Program-made: the position numbers and the translations under genes
Shown here: positions 47,329 through 57,884 of the stretch, in pieces
Numbering within the stretch: position 1 is the stretch's first letter
How the letters are laid out: the number at the start of each line of letters is the position of its first letter
NCBI GenBank assembly: GCA_036172665.1
Contig: CM069871.1
Location: 806,001-870,000 of the forward strand
Source of the DNA: Prosopocoilus inquinatus
Taxonomy: Eukaryota; Arthropoda; Insecta; Coleoptera; Lucanidae
Direction: 5' to 3'
Length of the DNA: 64,000 bases
Notes under the pieces: model-generated
Databases searched by the model: none
Told to the model about the DNA's origin: nothing
The model's input: the letters and a program-made list of their open reading frames with translations, nothing else

Positions 47329-50300
47329 GTGAGCTCAAAAGATCTTAGTCGATTAAGTCGAAAGATCGCTAACGCCAAGAGAAGACCGCAAGGTCCTAAA
47401 GATCACCAAAACCAAGTGAGACTGATTCAGTTCAAAACGTCGCGTCGCGTCGCCAAGACCAAGAGAAGAGATGACAAGATCTTAAAGATCAGTAAGATTT
47501 GGAGGATCTGTGAGCTCAAAAGATTTTAGTCGATTAAGTCGAAAGGTCGACAACACCAAGAGAAAGCCACAAGGTCTTAAAGATCACCAAAACCAAGTGA
47601 GACTGATTCAGTTCAAAACGTCGCGTCGCGTCGCCAAGACCAAGAGAAGAGATGACAAGATCTTAAAGATCAGTAAGATTTGGAGGATCTGTGAGCTCAA
47701 AAGATTTTAGTCGATTAAGTCGAAAGGTCGCCAACACCAAGAGCAAGCCACAAGGTCTTAAAGATCACCAAAACCAAGTGAGACTGATTCAGTTCAAAAC
47801 GTCGCGTCGCGTCGCCAAGACCAAGAGAAGAGATGACAAGATCTTAAAGATCAGTAAGATTTGGAGGATCTGTGAGCTCAAAAGATTTTAGTCGATTAAG
47901 TCGAAAGGTCGCCAACACCAAGAGAAAGCCACAAGGTCTTAAAGATCACCAAAACCAAGTGAGACTGATTCAGTTCAAAACGTCGCGTCGCGTCGCCAAG
48001 ACCAAGAGAAGAGATGACAAAATCTTAAAGATCAGTAAGATTTGGAAGATCTGTGGGCTCAAAAGATCTTAGTCGATTAAGTCGAAAGATCGCTAACGCC
48101 AAGAGAAGACCGCAAGGTCTTAAAGATCACCAAAACCAAGTGAGACTGATTCAGTTCAAAACGTCGCGTCGCGTCGCCAAGACCAAGAGAAGAGATGACA
48201 AGATCTTAAAGATCAGTAAGATTTGGAGGATCTGTGAGCTCAAAAGATTTTAGTCGATTAAGTCGAAAGGTCGCCAACACCAAGAGAAAGCCACAAGGTC
48301 TTAAAGATCACCAAAACCAAGTGAGACTGATTCAGTTCAAAACGTCGCGTCGCGTCGCCAAGACCAAGAGAAGAGATGACAAGATCTTAAAGATCAGTAA
48401 GATTTGGAGGATCTGTGAGCTCAAAAGATTTTAGTCGATTAAGTCGAAAGGTCGCCAACACCAAGAGAAAGCCACAAGGTCTTAAAGATCACCAAAACCA
48501 AGTGAGACTGATTCAGTTCAAAACGTCGCGTCGCGTCGCCAAGACCAAGAGAAGAGATGACAAGATCTTAAAGATCAGTAAGATTTGGAGGATCTGTGAG
48601 CTCAAAAGATTTTAGTCGATTAAGTCGAAAGGTCGCCAACACCAAGAGAAAGCCACAAGGTCTTAAAGATCACCAAAACCAAGTGAGACTGATTCAGTTC
48701 AAAACGTCGCGTCGCGTCGCCAAGACCAAGAGAAGAGATGACAAGATCTTAAAGATCAGTAAGATTTGGAGGATCTGTGAGCTCAAAAGATTTTAGTCGA
48801 TTAAGTCGAAAGGTCGCCAACACCAAGAGAAAGCCACAAGGTCTTAAAGATCACCAAAACCAAGTGAGACTGATTCAGTTCAAAACGTCGCGTCGCGTCG
48901 CCAAGACCAAGAGAAGAGATGACAAAATCTTAAAGATCAGTAAGGTTTGGAAGATCTGTGGGCTCAAAAGATCTTAGTCGATTAAGTCGAAAGATCGCTA
49001 ACGCCAAGAGAAGACCGCAAGGTCTTAAAGATCACCAAAACCAAGTGAGACTGATTCAGTTCAAAACGTCGCGTCGCGTCGCCAAGACCAAGAGAAGAGA
49101 TGACAAGATCTTAAAGATCAGTAAGATTTGGAGGATCTGTGAGCTCAAAAGATTTTAGTCGATTAAGTCGAAAGGTCGCCAACACCAAGAGAAAGCCACA
49201 AGGTCTTAAAGATCACCAAAACCAAGTGAGACTGATTCAGTTCAAAACGTCGCGTCGCGTCGCCAAGACCAAGAGAAGAGATGACAAGATCTTAAAGATC
49301 AGTAAGATTTGGAGGATCTGTGAGCTCAAAAGATTTTAGTCGATTAAGTCGAAAGGTCGCCAACACCAAGAGCAAGCCACAAGGTCTTAAAGATCACCAA
49401 AACCAAGTGAGACTGATTCAGTTCAAAACGTCGCGTCGCGTCGCCAAGACCAAGAGAAGAGATGACAAAATCTTAAAGATCAGTAAGGTTTGGAAGATCT
49501 GTGGGCTCAAAAGATCTTAGTCGATTAAGTCGAAAGATCGCTAACGCCAAGAGAAGACCGCAAGGTCTTAAAGATCACCAAAACCAAGTGAGACTGATTC
49601 AGTTCAAAACGTCGCGTCGCGTCGCCAAGACCAAGAGAAGAGATGACAAGATCTTAAAGATCAGTAAGATTTGGAGGATCTGTGAGCTCAAAAGATTTTA
49701 GTCGATTAAGTCGAAAGGTCGCCAACACCAAGAGCAAGCCACAAGGTCTTAAAGATCACCAAAACCAAGTGAGACTGATTCAGTTCAAAACGTCGCGTCG
49801 CGTCGCCAAGACCAAGAGAAGAGATGACAAGATCTTAAAGATCAGTAAGATTTGGAGGATCTGTGAGCTCAAAAGATTTTAGTCGATTAAGTCGAAAGGT
49901 CGCCAACACCAAGAGCAAGCCACAAGGTCTTAAAGATCACCAAAACCAAGTGAGACTGATTCAGTTCAAAACGTCGCGTCGCGTCGCCAAGACCAAGAGA
50001 AGAGATGACAAGATCTTAAAGATCAGTAAGATTTGGAGGATCTGTGAGCTCAAAAGATTTTAGTCGATTAAGTCGAAAGGTCGCCAACACCAAGAGAAAG
50101 CCACAAGGTCTTAAAGATCACCAAAACCAAGTGAGACTGATTCAGTTCAAAACGTCGCGTCGCGTCGCCAAGACCAAGAGAAGAGATGACAAAATCTTAA
50201 AGATCAGTAAGGTTTGGAAGATCTGTGGGCTCAAAAGATCTTAGTCGATTAAGTCGAAAGATCGCTAACGCCAAGAGAAGACCGCAAGGTCTTAAAGATC

Positions 50301-53300
50301 ACCAAAACCAAGTGAGACTGATTCAGTTCAAAACGTCGCGTCGCGTCGCCAAGACCAAGAGAAGAGATGACAAGATCTTAAAGATCAGTAAGATTTGGAG
50401 GATCTGTGAGCTCAAAAGATTTTAGTCGATTAAGTCGAAAGGTCGCCAACACCAAGAGCAAGCCACAAGGTCTTAAAGATCACCAAAACCAAGTGAGACT
50501 GATTCAGTTCAAAACGTCGCGTCGCGTCGCCAAGACCAAGAGAAGAGATGACAAGATCTTAAAGATCAGTAAGATTTGGAGGATCTGTGAGCTCAAAAGA
50601 TTTTAGTCGATTAAGTCGAAAGGTCGCCAACACCAAGAGCAAGCCACAAGGTCTTAAAGATCACCAAAACCAAGTGAGACTGATTCAGTTCAAAACGTCG
50701 CGTCGCGTCGCCAAGACCAAGAGAAGAGATGACAAAATCTTAAAGATCAGTAAGGTTTGGAAGATCTGTGGGCTCAAAAGATCTTAGTCGATTAAGTCGA
50801 AAGATCGCTAACGCCAAGAGAAGACCGCAAGGTCTTAAAGATCACCAAAACCAAGTGAGACTGATTCAGTTCAAAACGTCGCGTCGCGTCGCCAAGACCA
50901 AGAGAAGAGATGACAAGATCTTAAAGATCAGTAAGATTTGGAGGATCTGTGAGCTCAAAAGATTTTAGTCGATTAAGTCGAAAGGTCGCCAACACCAAGA
51001 GCAAGCCACAAGGTCTTAAAGATCACCAAAACCAAGTGAGACTGATTCAGTTCAAAACGTCGCGTCGCGTCGCCAAGACCAAGAGAAGAGATGACAAAAT
51101 CTTAAAGATCAGTAAGGTTTGGAAGATCTGTGGGCTCAAAAGATCTTAGTCGATTAAGTCGAAAGATCGCTAACGCCAAGAGAAGACCGCAAGGTCTTAA
51201 AGATCACCAAAACCAAGTGAGACTGATTCAGTTCAAAACGTCGCGTCGCGTCGCCAAGACCAAGAGAAGAGATGACAAGATCTTAAAGATCAGTAAGATT
51301 TGGAGGATCTGTGAGCTCAAAAGATTTTAGTCGATTAAGTCGAAAGGTCGCCAACACCAAGAGCAAGCCACAAGGTCTTAAAGATCACCAAAACCAAGTG
51401 AGACTGATTCAGTTCAAAACGTCGCGTCGCGTCGCCAAGACCAAGAGAAGAGATGACAAAATCTTAAAGATCAGTAAGGTTTGGAAGATCTGTGGGCTCA
51501 AAAGATCTTAGTCGATTAAGTCGAAAGATCGCTAACGCCAAGAGAAGACCGCAAGGTCTTAAAGATCACCAAAACCAAGTGAGACTGATTCAGTTCAAAA
51601 CGTCGCGTCGCGTCGCCAAGACCAAGAGAAGAGATGACAAGATCTTAAAGATCAGTAAGATTTGGAGGATCTGTGAGCTCAAAAGATTTTAGTCGATTAA
51701 GTCGAAAGGTCGCCAACACCAAGAGAAAGCCACAAGGTCTTAAAGATCACCAAAACCAAGTGAGACTGATTCAGTTCAAAACGTCGCGTCGCGTCGCCAA
51801 GACCAAGAGAAGAGATGACAAGATCTTAAAGATCAGTAAGATTTGGAGGATCTGTGAGCTCAAAAGATTTTAGTCGATTAAGTCGAAAGGTCGCCAACAC
51901 CAAGAGAAAGCCACAAGGTCTTAAAGATCACCAAAACCAAGTGAGACTGATTCAGTTCAAAACGTCGCGTCGCGTCGCCAAGACCAAGAGAAGAGATGAC
52001 AAAATCTTAAAGATCAGTAAGGTTTGGAAGATCTGTGGGCTCAAAAGATCTTAGTCGATTAAGTCGAAAGATCGCTAACGCCAAGAGAAGACCGCAAGGT
52101 CTTAAAGATCACCAAAACCAAGTGAGACTGATTCAGTTCAAAACGTCGCGTCGCGTCGCCAAGACCAAGAGAAGAGATGACAAGATCTTAAAGATCAGTA
52201 AGATTTGGAGGATCTGTGAGCTCAAAAGATTTTAGTCGATTAAGTCGAAAGGTCGCCAACACCAAGAGCAAGCCACAAGGTCTTAAAGATCACCAAAACC
52301 AAGTGAGACTGATTCAGTTCAAAACGTCGCGTCGCGTCGCCAAGACCAAGAGAAGAGATGACAAGATCTTAAAGATCAGTAAGATTTGGAGGATCTGTGA
52401 GCTCAAAAGATTTTAGTCGATTAAGTCGAAAGGTCGCCAACACCAAGAGAAAGCCACAAGGTCTTAAAGATCACCAAAACCAAGTGAGACTGATTCAGTT
52501 CAAAACGTCGCGTCGCGTCGCCAAGACCAAGAGAAGAGATGACAAAATCTTAAAGATCAGTAAGGTTTGGAAGATCTGTGGGCTCAAAAGATCTTAGTCG
52601 ATTAAGTCGAAAGATCGCTAACGCCAAGAGAAGACCGCAAGGTCTTAAAGATCACCAAAACCAAGTGAGACTGATTCAGTTCAAAACGTCGCGTCGCGTC
52701 GCCAAGACCAAGAGAAGAGATGACAAGATCTTAAAGATCAGTAAGATTTGGAGGATCTGTGAGCTCAAAAGATTTTAGTCGATTAAGTCGAAAGGTCGCC
52801 AACACCAAGAGCAAGCCACAAGGTCTTAAAGATCACCAAAACCAAGTGAGACTGATTCAGTTCAAAACGTCGCGTCGCGTCGCCAAGACCAAGAGAAGAG
52901 ATGACAAAATCTTAAAGATCAGTAAGGTTTGGAAGATCTGTGGGCTCAAAAGATCTTAGTCGATTAAGTCGAAAGATCGCTAACGCCAAGAGAAGACCGC
53001 AAGGTCTTAAAGATCACCAAAACCAAGTGAGACTGATTCAGTTCAAAACGTCGCGTCGCGTCGCCAAGACCAAGAGAAGAGATGACAAGATCTTAAAGAT
53101 CAGTAAGATTTGGAGGATCTGTGAGCTCAAAAGATTTTAGTCGATTAAGTCGAAAGGTCGCCAACACCAAGAGCAAGCCACAAGGTCTTAAAGATCACCA
53201 AAACCAAGTGAGACTGATTCAGTTCAAAACGTCGCGTCGCGTCGCCAAGACCAAGAGAAGAGATGACAAAATCTTAAAGATCAGTAAGGTTTGGAAGATC

Positions 53301-55493
53301 TGTGGGCTCAAAAGATCTTAGTCGATTAAGTCGAAAGATCGCTAACGCCAAGAGAAGACCGCAAGGTCTTAAAGATCACCAAAACCAAGTGAGACTGATT
53401 CAGTTCAAAACGTCGCGTCGCGTCGCCAAGACCAAGAGAAGAGATGACAAGATCTTAAAGATCAGTAAGATTTGGAGGATCTGTGAGCTCAAAAGATTTT
53501 AGTCGATTAAGTCGAAAGGTCGCCAACACCAAGAGAAAGCCACAAGGTCTTAAAGATCACCAAAACCAAGTGAGACTGATTCAGTTCAAAACGTCGCGTC
53601 GCGTCGCCAAGACCAAGAGAAGAGATGACAAGATCTTAAAGATCAGTAAGATTTGGAGGATCTGTGAGCTCAAAAGATTTTAGTCGATTAAGTCGAAAGG
53701 TCGCCAACACCAAGAGCAAGCCACAAGGTCTTAAAGATCACCAAAACCAAGTGAGACTGATTCAGTTCAAAACGTCGCGTCGCGTCGCCAAGACCAAGAG
53801 AAGAGATGACAAGTTCTTAAAGATCAGTAAGATTTGGAGGATCTGTGGGCTCAAAAGATCTTAGTCGATTAAGTCGAAAGGTCGCCAACACCAAGAGCAA
53901 GCCACAAGGTCTTAAAGATCACCAAAACCAAGTGAGACTGATTCAGTTCAAAACGTCGCGTCGCGACGCCAAGACCAAGAGAAGAGATGACAAGATCTTA
54001 AAGATCAGTAAGATTTGGAGGATCTGTGGGCTCAAAAGATCTTAGTCGATTAAGTCGAAAGGTCGCCAACACCAAGAGAAAGCCACAAGGTCTTAAAGAT
54101 CACCAAAACCAAGTGAGACTGATTCAGTTCAAAACGTCGCGTCGCGTCGCCAAGACCAAGAGAAGAGATGACAAGATCTTAAAGATCAGTAAGATTTGGA
54201 GGATCTGTGAGCTCAAAAGATTTTAGTCGATTAAGTCGAAAGGTCGCCAACACCAAGAGAAAGCCACAAGGTCTTAAAGATCACCAAAACCAAGTGAGAC
54301 TGATTCAGTTCAAAACGTCGCGTCGCGTCGCCAAGACCAAGAGAAGAGATGACAAGATCTTAAAAATCAGTAAGATTTGGAGGATCTGTGGGCTCAAAAG
54401 ATCTTAGTCGATTAAGTCGAAAGGTCGCCAACACCAAGAGAAAGCCACAAGGTCTTAAAGATCACCAAAACCAAGTGAAACTGATTCAGTTCAAAACGTC
54501 GCGTCGCGTCGCCAAGACCAAGAGAAGAGATGACAAGATCTTAAAGATCAGTAAGATTTGGAGGATCTGTGGGCTCAAAAGATCTTAGTCGATTAAGTCG
54601 AAAGGTCGCCAACACCAAGAGCAAGCCACAAGGTCTTAAAGATCACCAAAACCAAGTGAGACTGATTCAGTTCAAAACGTCGCGTCGCGTCGCCAAGACC
54701 ACGAGAAGAGATAACAAGATCTTAAAGATCAGTAAGATTTGGATGATCTGTGAGCTCAAAAGATCTTAGTCGATTAAGTCGAAAGATCGCCAACACCAAG
54801 AGAAGACCACAAGGTCTTAAAGATCACCAAAACCAAGTGAGACTGATTCAGTTCAAAACGTCGCGTCGCGTCGCCAAGACCAAGAGAAGAGATGACAAGA
54901 TCTTAAAGATCAGTAAGATTTGGATGATCTGTGGGCTCAAAAGATCTTAGTCGATTAAGTCGAAAGATCGCCAATGCCAAGAGAAGACCACAAGGTCTTA
55001 AAGATCACCAAAACCAAGTGAGACTGATTCAGTTCAAAACGTCGCGTCGCGTCGCCAAGACCAAGAGAAGAGATGACAAGATCTTAAAGATCAGTAAGAT
55101 TTGGATGATCTGTGGGCTCAAAAGATCTTAGTCGATTAAGTCGAAAGATCGCCAATGCCAAGAGAAGACCACAAGGTCTTAAAGATCACCAAAACCAAGT
55201 GAGACTGATTCAGTTCAAAACGTCGCGTCGCGTCGCCAAGACCAAGAGAAGAGATGACAAGATCTTAAAGATCAGTAAGATTTGGATGATCTGTGGGCTC
55301 AAAAGATCTTAGTCGATTAAGTCGAAAGATCGCCAATGCCAAGAGAAGACCGCAAGGTCTTAAAGATCATCAAAACCAAGCGAGATTGATTCAGTTCAAA
55401 ACGTCGCGTCGCGTCGCCAAGACCAAGAGAAGAGATGACAAGATCTTAAAGATCAGTAAGATTTGGAGGATCTGTGAGCTCAAAAGGTTTTAG
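47329..55493. repeat. 181 bp satellite array, 45 monomers
   Basis: The period is exactly 181 bp through 45 consecutive monomers with no indels visible. Landmarks in each: GAGCTCAAAAGATYTTAGTC, GATTAAGTCGAAAG, CAAGGTCTTAAAGATCACC, AAAACGTCGCGTCGCGTCGC, and AAGATCTTAAAGATCAGTAAG or near variants. Three main monomer types differ at several linked sites and form blocks between 48053 and 53301. A 66-codon frame recurs in every monomer, but it begins with GTG, overlaps the next by 20 bases and changes phase each time, because 181 is not a multiple of three. I therefore regard it as non-coding. Monomer length near nucleosome size is typical of insect satellites. Confidence 0.97.
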
Positions 55494-55700
55494 TCGATTA
55501 AGTCGAAAGGCCGCCAAAACCAAGAGAAGGCCACACGGTTTTAAAGACCACCAAAACCAAGTGAGACTGTAAGCTCTGAAGATTTTAGAGGTCACTTCCT
55601 TTAGCGTTTCGGATGTCATCGTTTCTGGCTTTCTGAAGCAAATGTTCGGTGACCTTGAATCGAGAACAACTGAAGGGAAGAAATCTTAAGTTTATATTTT
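55494..55700. repeat. Degenerate right flank of the 181 bp satellite
   Basis: One partial monomer with many substitutions (CGCCAAAACCAAGAGAAGGC, CACACGGTTTTAAAGACC) runs to about 55575. It is followed by the longer module also seen left of the array (GTCACTTCCTTT, then CTGAAGCAAATGTTCGGTGA, then CCTTGAA). Confidence 0.75.
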
Positions 55701-57274
55701 AATGTAAATATCTTATCGAGTTCGGCAGGAAATTCTAAAAGCGCATAGTACGACTAATGCTTGGAGCTGGTGTCGCAAGTCTCAATGGAGGCCTTTATTT
55801 CAAACCGGAATTTTCTTTTTGTGGTTTTTTTTGCTGAAATATTTCGAACTAATTTATATACTTACACTTCATTTCAAAAAACAAAAAAGGAACTGTAGGA
55901 ATGATGAGAATTATTACTTTTTGCCTAACTTGTGAGTCAACTGTGGAGTCTCATTTTGTCTTTTTCTTTGTCTTTGTCTTCTTTTCTGGTTTTAAACGTT
56001 TACGCACGACTGATGAAATTTTATACTGTAGCATCCGTCTGTTTGTAATAAAATCCTTCTATAGTTTTTTTTTTTTAATAACGTTTCAAGTTTGCTCCAA
56101 GAATAATAATAATAATTACTTTGCAAAACTTCCTGTTCCTTTCGAATCCCTCCCTGATACTTTGCGATTCTAATTTCATGTTGTGGGCACCTTCTCCTGC
56201 TGCCCCCCTTCACCCAAGTCAACGAAACCCGCTTTCAGCGAAGCTTATACGCTGTGAACTATTCCGTCCCCTTCATTACAATCCGCCATTTTCTTTAATG
56301 GAGTGAACGTAGTTTCTTGTTTTCATTCAAGACGAATTCATCGAAAATTTTCTTCCACAATTATATCTCAAATTGTTCCAATAAAGACGTCCATTCAACT
56401 TTCTTCGGCGATTTTTTTCCACGACGAGTTTATCTTGAAACTCCTTCGTAATTGCTAATTGAGTTTTTGTCAGTCATCGCGTGAAGTGAAGAGGCGATCC
56501 GGGTCCATTAAACTTCGGCGAAGCCCTCGCCTCGGGGCGAACTTATTAAAACGAGCATAATTCATTATTTCATTTACAAAGCACGAAATCCTGTTATTGT
56601 TAAAGGGTTATTCAGACGAGGCATTTGCATGCAAATCATTCCATTTCATCTTTTAAAATCCAATAACCTCACCTTCTTTGTCACCGAAACCGCTCCGCGA
56701 GGAGGGTAACGACGTTACGGCGAAGATAACGAAGTCGCTTCGGCGTTTTAAACCAACGCCAACTCGTCAATATGTTGCAAGGACGAGGCGCCGCGGCGCG
56801 ACGCGACGCGACGCGGCGCGACGCGACGCGACGCGGCGTTATGCTAATGTTTTCAGGTAATAAAGTATTCCGTACGAGTAAACATTGTTCGCGTGCAAAA
56901 ATTTAAATCACCCTTCTTATTCCCGTCATATTTCAGCGTCCTTTTTAATAACAGATTTTCCCGGTTATTTATGTAGATAATTTAGGCGAACGTATGTTTT
57001 TTTTTTTCTTGTGGGGGGTTGGAAACCTATGTGTATTTCCTTTGTTAAAGAAATGGATGTGTGTGTGACACGTCTTTATTTATTTTCACTCCGAAATACA
57101 TCGGCGTAAATAATGTAAACAGAAACGGACCTAAACAGCCCCCTGGGGGATACTTGATTTTCGTCTTATGACAAACAGGAATGAGTTACATAAAACGTGT
57201 TAGTGGTTTGGAGAAAGAGAAAGAATAAAAATGCTAAGTATAGTAAAGACGGAGGTTCTCCGTGAACGGTGGGT
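55701..57274. other. Single-copy DNA with short repeats; no gene recognised
   Basis: A ~45 bp stretch near 55770 (GTCGCAAGTCTCAATGGAGG, then TTTCAAACCGGAATT) resembles the start of the 1.14 kb units at 32987. 56450-56850 is GC-richer and contains a CGACG-type minisatellite. Short frames have no known motif. Confidence 0.45.
56789..56838. repeat. CGACG-type GC-rich minisatellite
   Basis: Repeats of GCGACGCGACGCGACGCG with GCGGCG interruptions over about 50 bp. This is the most CpG-dense tract in the window outside the satellite. Confidence 0.9.
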
Positions 57275-57295
57275 GGGGGGGGGGGGGGGGGGGGG
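57275..57295 (+). repeat. Poly(G) tract, 21 bases
   Basis: An uninterrupted run of 21 G preceded by GGGT. It can form G-quadruplex structures, and its length may be imprecise in an assembly. Confidence 0.95.
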
Positions 57296-57757
57296 TTGTA
57301 TTATTAAGTCTTTTGCGTGGGTGGTTATCACATGTACTAATCGAATTCGAGGTTTTTATCGCGAAGCTCCTGAACTGTAGGTGTCGTGAAAATGTCTATA
57401 TACGTAAAGTCCTTAGATTATCAAATTACTTCCACCACTGACGCTCGTTCAGGAATAAAAAAAGAGCGCGCTCTGGGTAATAATACTCTTTCTCTCTCAT
57501 GCAAATGATTTTGTGTATTTTGCTTTCCATATTAAACGCCGAAAGTGCTCTCGTTACACAATTTCTGAACGCGACCCTGTGGCTCCGACGTTTGGCGGCA
57601 AAATTTAAATTACTAGATACTATACCGATCGTTCTAAATTAGGGGTTCCTCACCTTTTCTAAGCATCGGCCCCTCACAATTTCCATAGACTCCCCCCCCT
57701 TACAAATTTAATCAATAACTTTAAAACAATCAGTGTAAATATATGTATCTACTAATG
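57296..57757. other. Single-copy DNA
   Basis: Mixed composition. Near 57645 the sequence GGGGTTCCTCACCTTTTCTA leads into a C-rich patch (57690-57700) that may belong to an old transposon next to the following MITE. No gene was recognised. Confidence 0.4.
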
Positions 57758-57884
57758 GCCATTTTCATAATCAGACTTTAAGGAAGCTTTAATTTAAAGT
57801 CACTTTAAGAATAAGGAAACAAATGTATTTTTTTTTTTTAGGTTAAAGTAACTTTAAATTTAAAGTCTGATTATGAAATCGGCG
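57758..57884. mobile_element. Snap-back MITE (CATAATCAGACTTTAA ends)
   Basis: The terminal inverted repeat TTTCATAATCAGACTTTAA (57763-57781) is matched by TTAAAGTCTGATTATGAAA (57860-57878). A further inner inverted pair (TTAAAGTCACTTTAA and TTAAAGTAACTTTAA) surrounds a T-run. The outer GCC/GGC bases extend the pairing imperfectly. It is non-coding, and the superfamily is unknown. Confidence 0.75.

Noticed and set aside
47329..55493. Forty-five consecutive 66-codon frames that look like a tandem gene family of basic peptides
   Set aside because: Each begins at GTG rather than ATG and overlaps the next by 20 bases. Each lies in a different phase from the one before, because the 181 bp period is not divisible by three. 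Conservation is explained by satellite homogenisation.
47329..55493. CRISPR-like repeat-spacer array
   Set aside because: The monomers are directly adjacent, repeat along their entire length and have no unique spacers; the rest of the window is eukaryotic in character.
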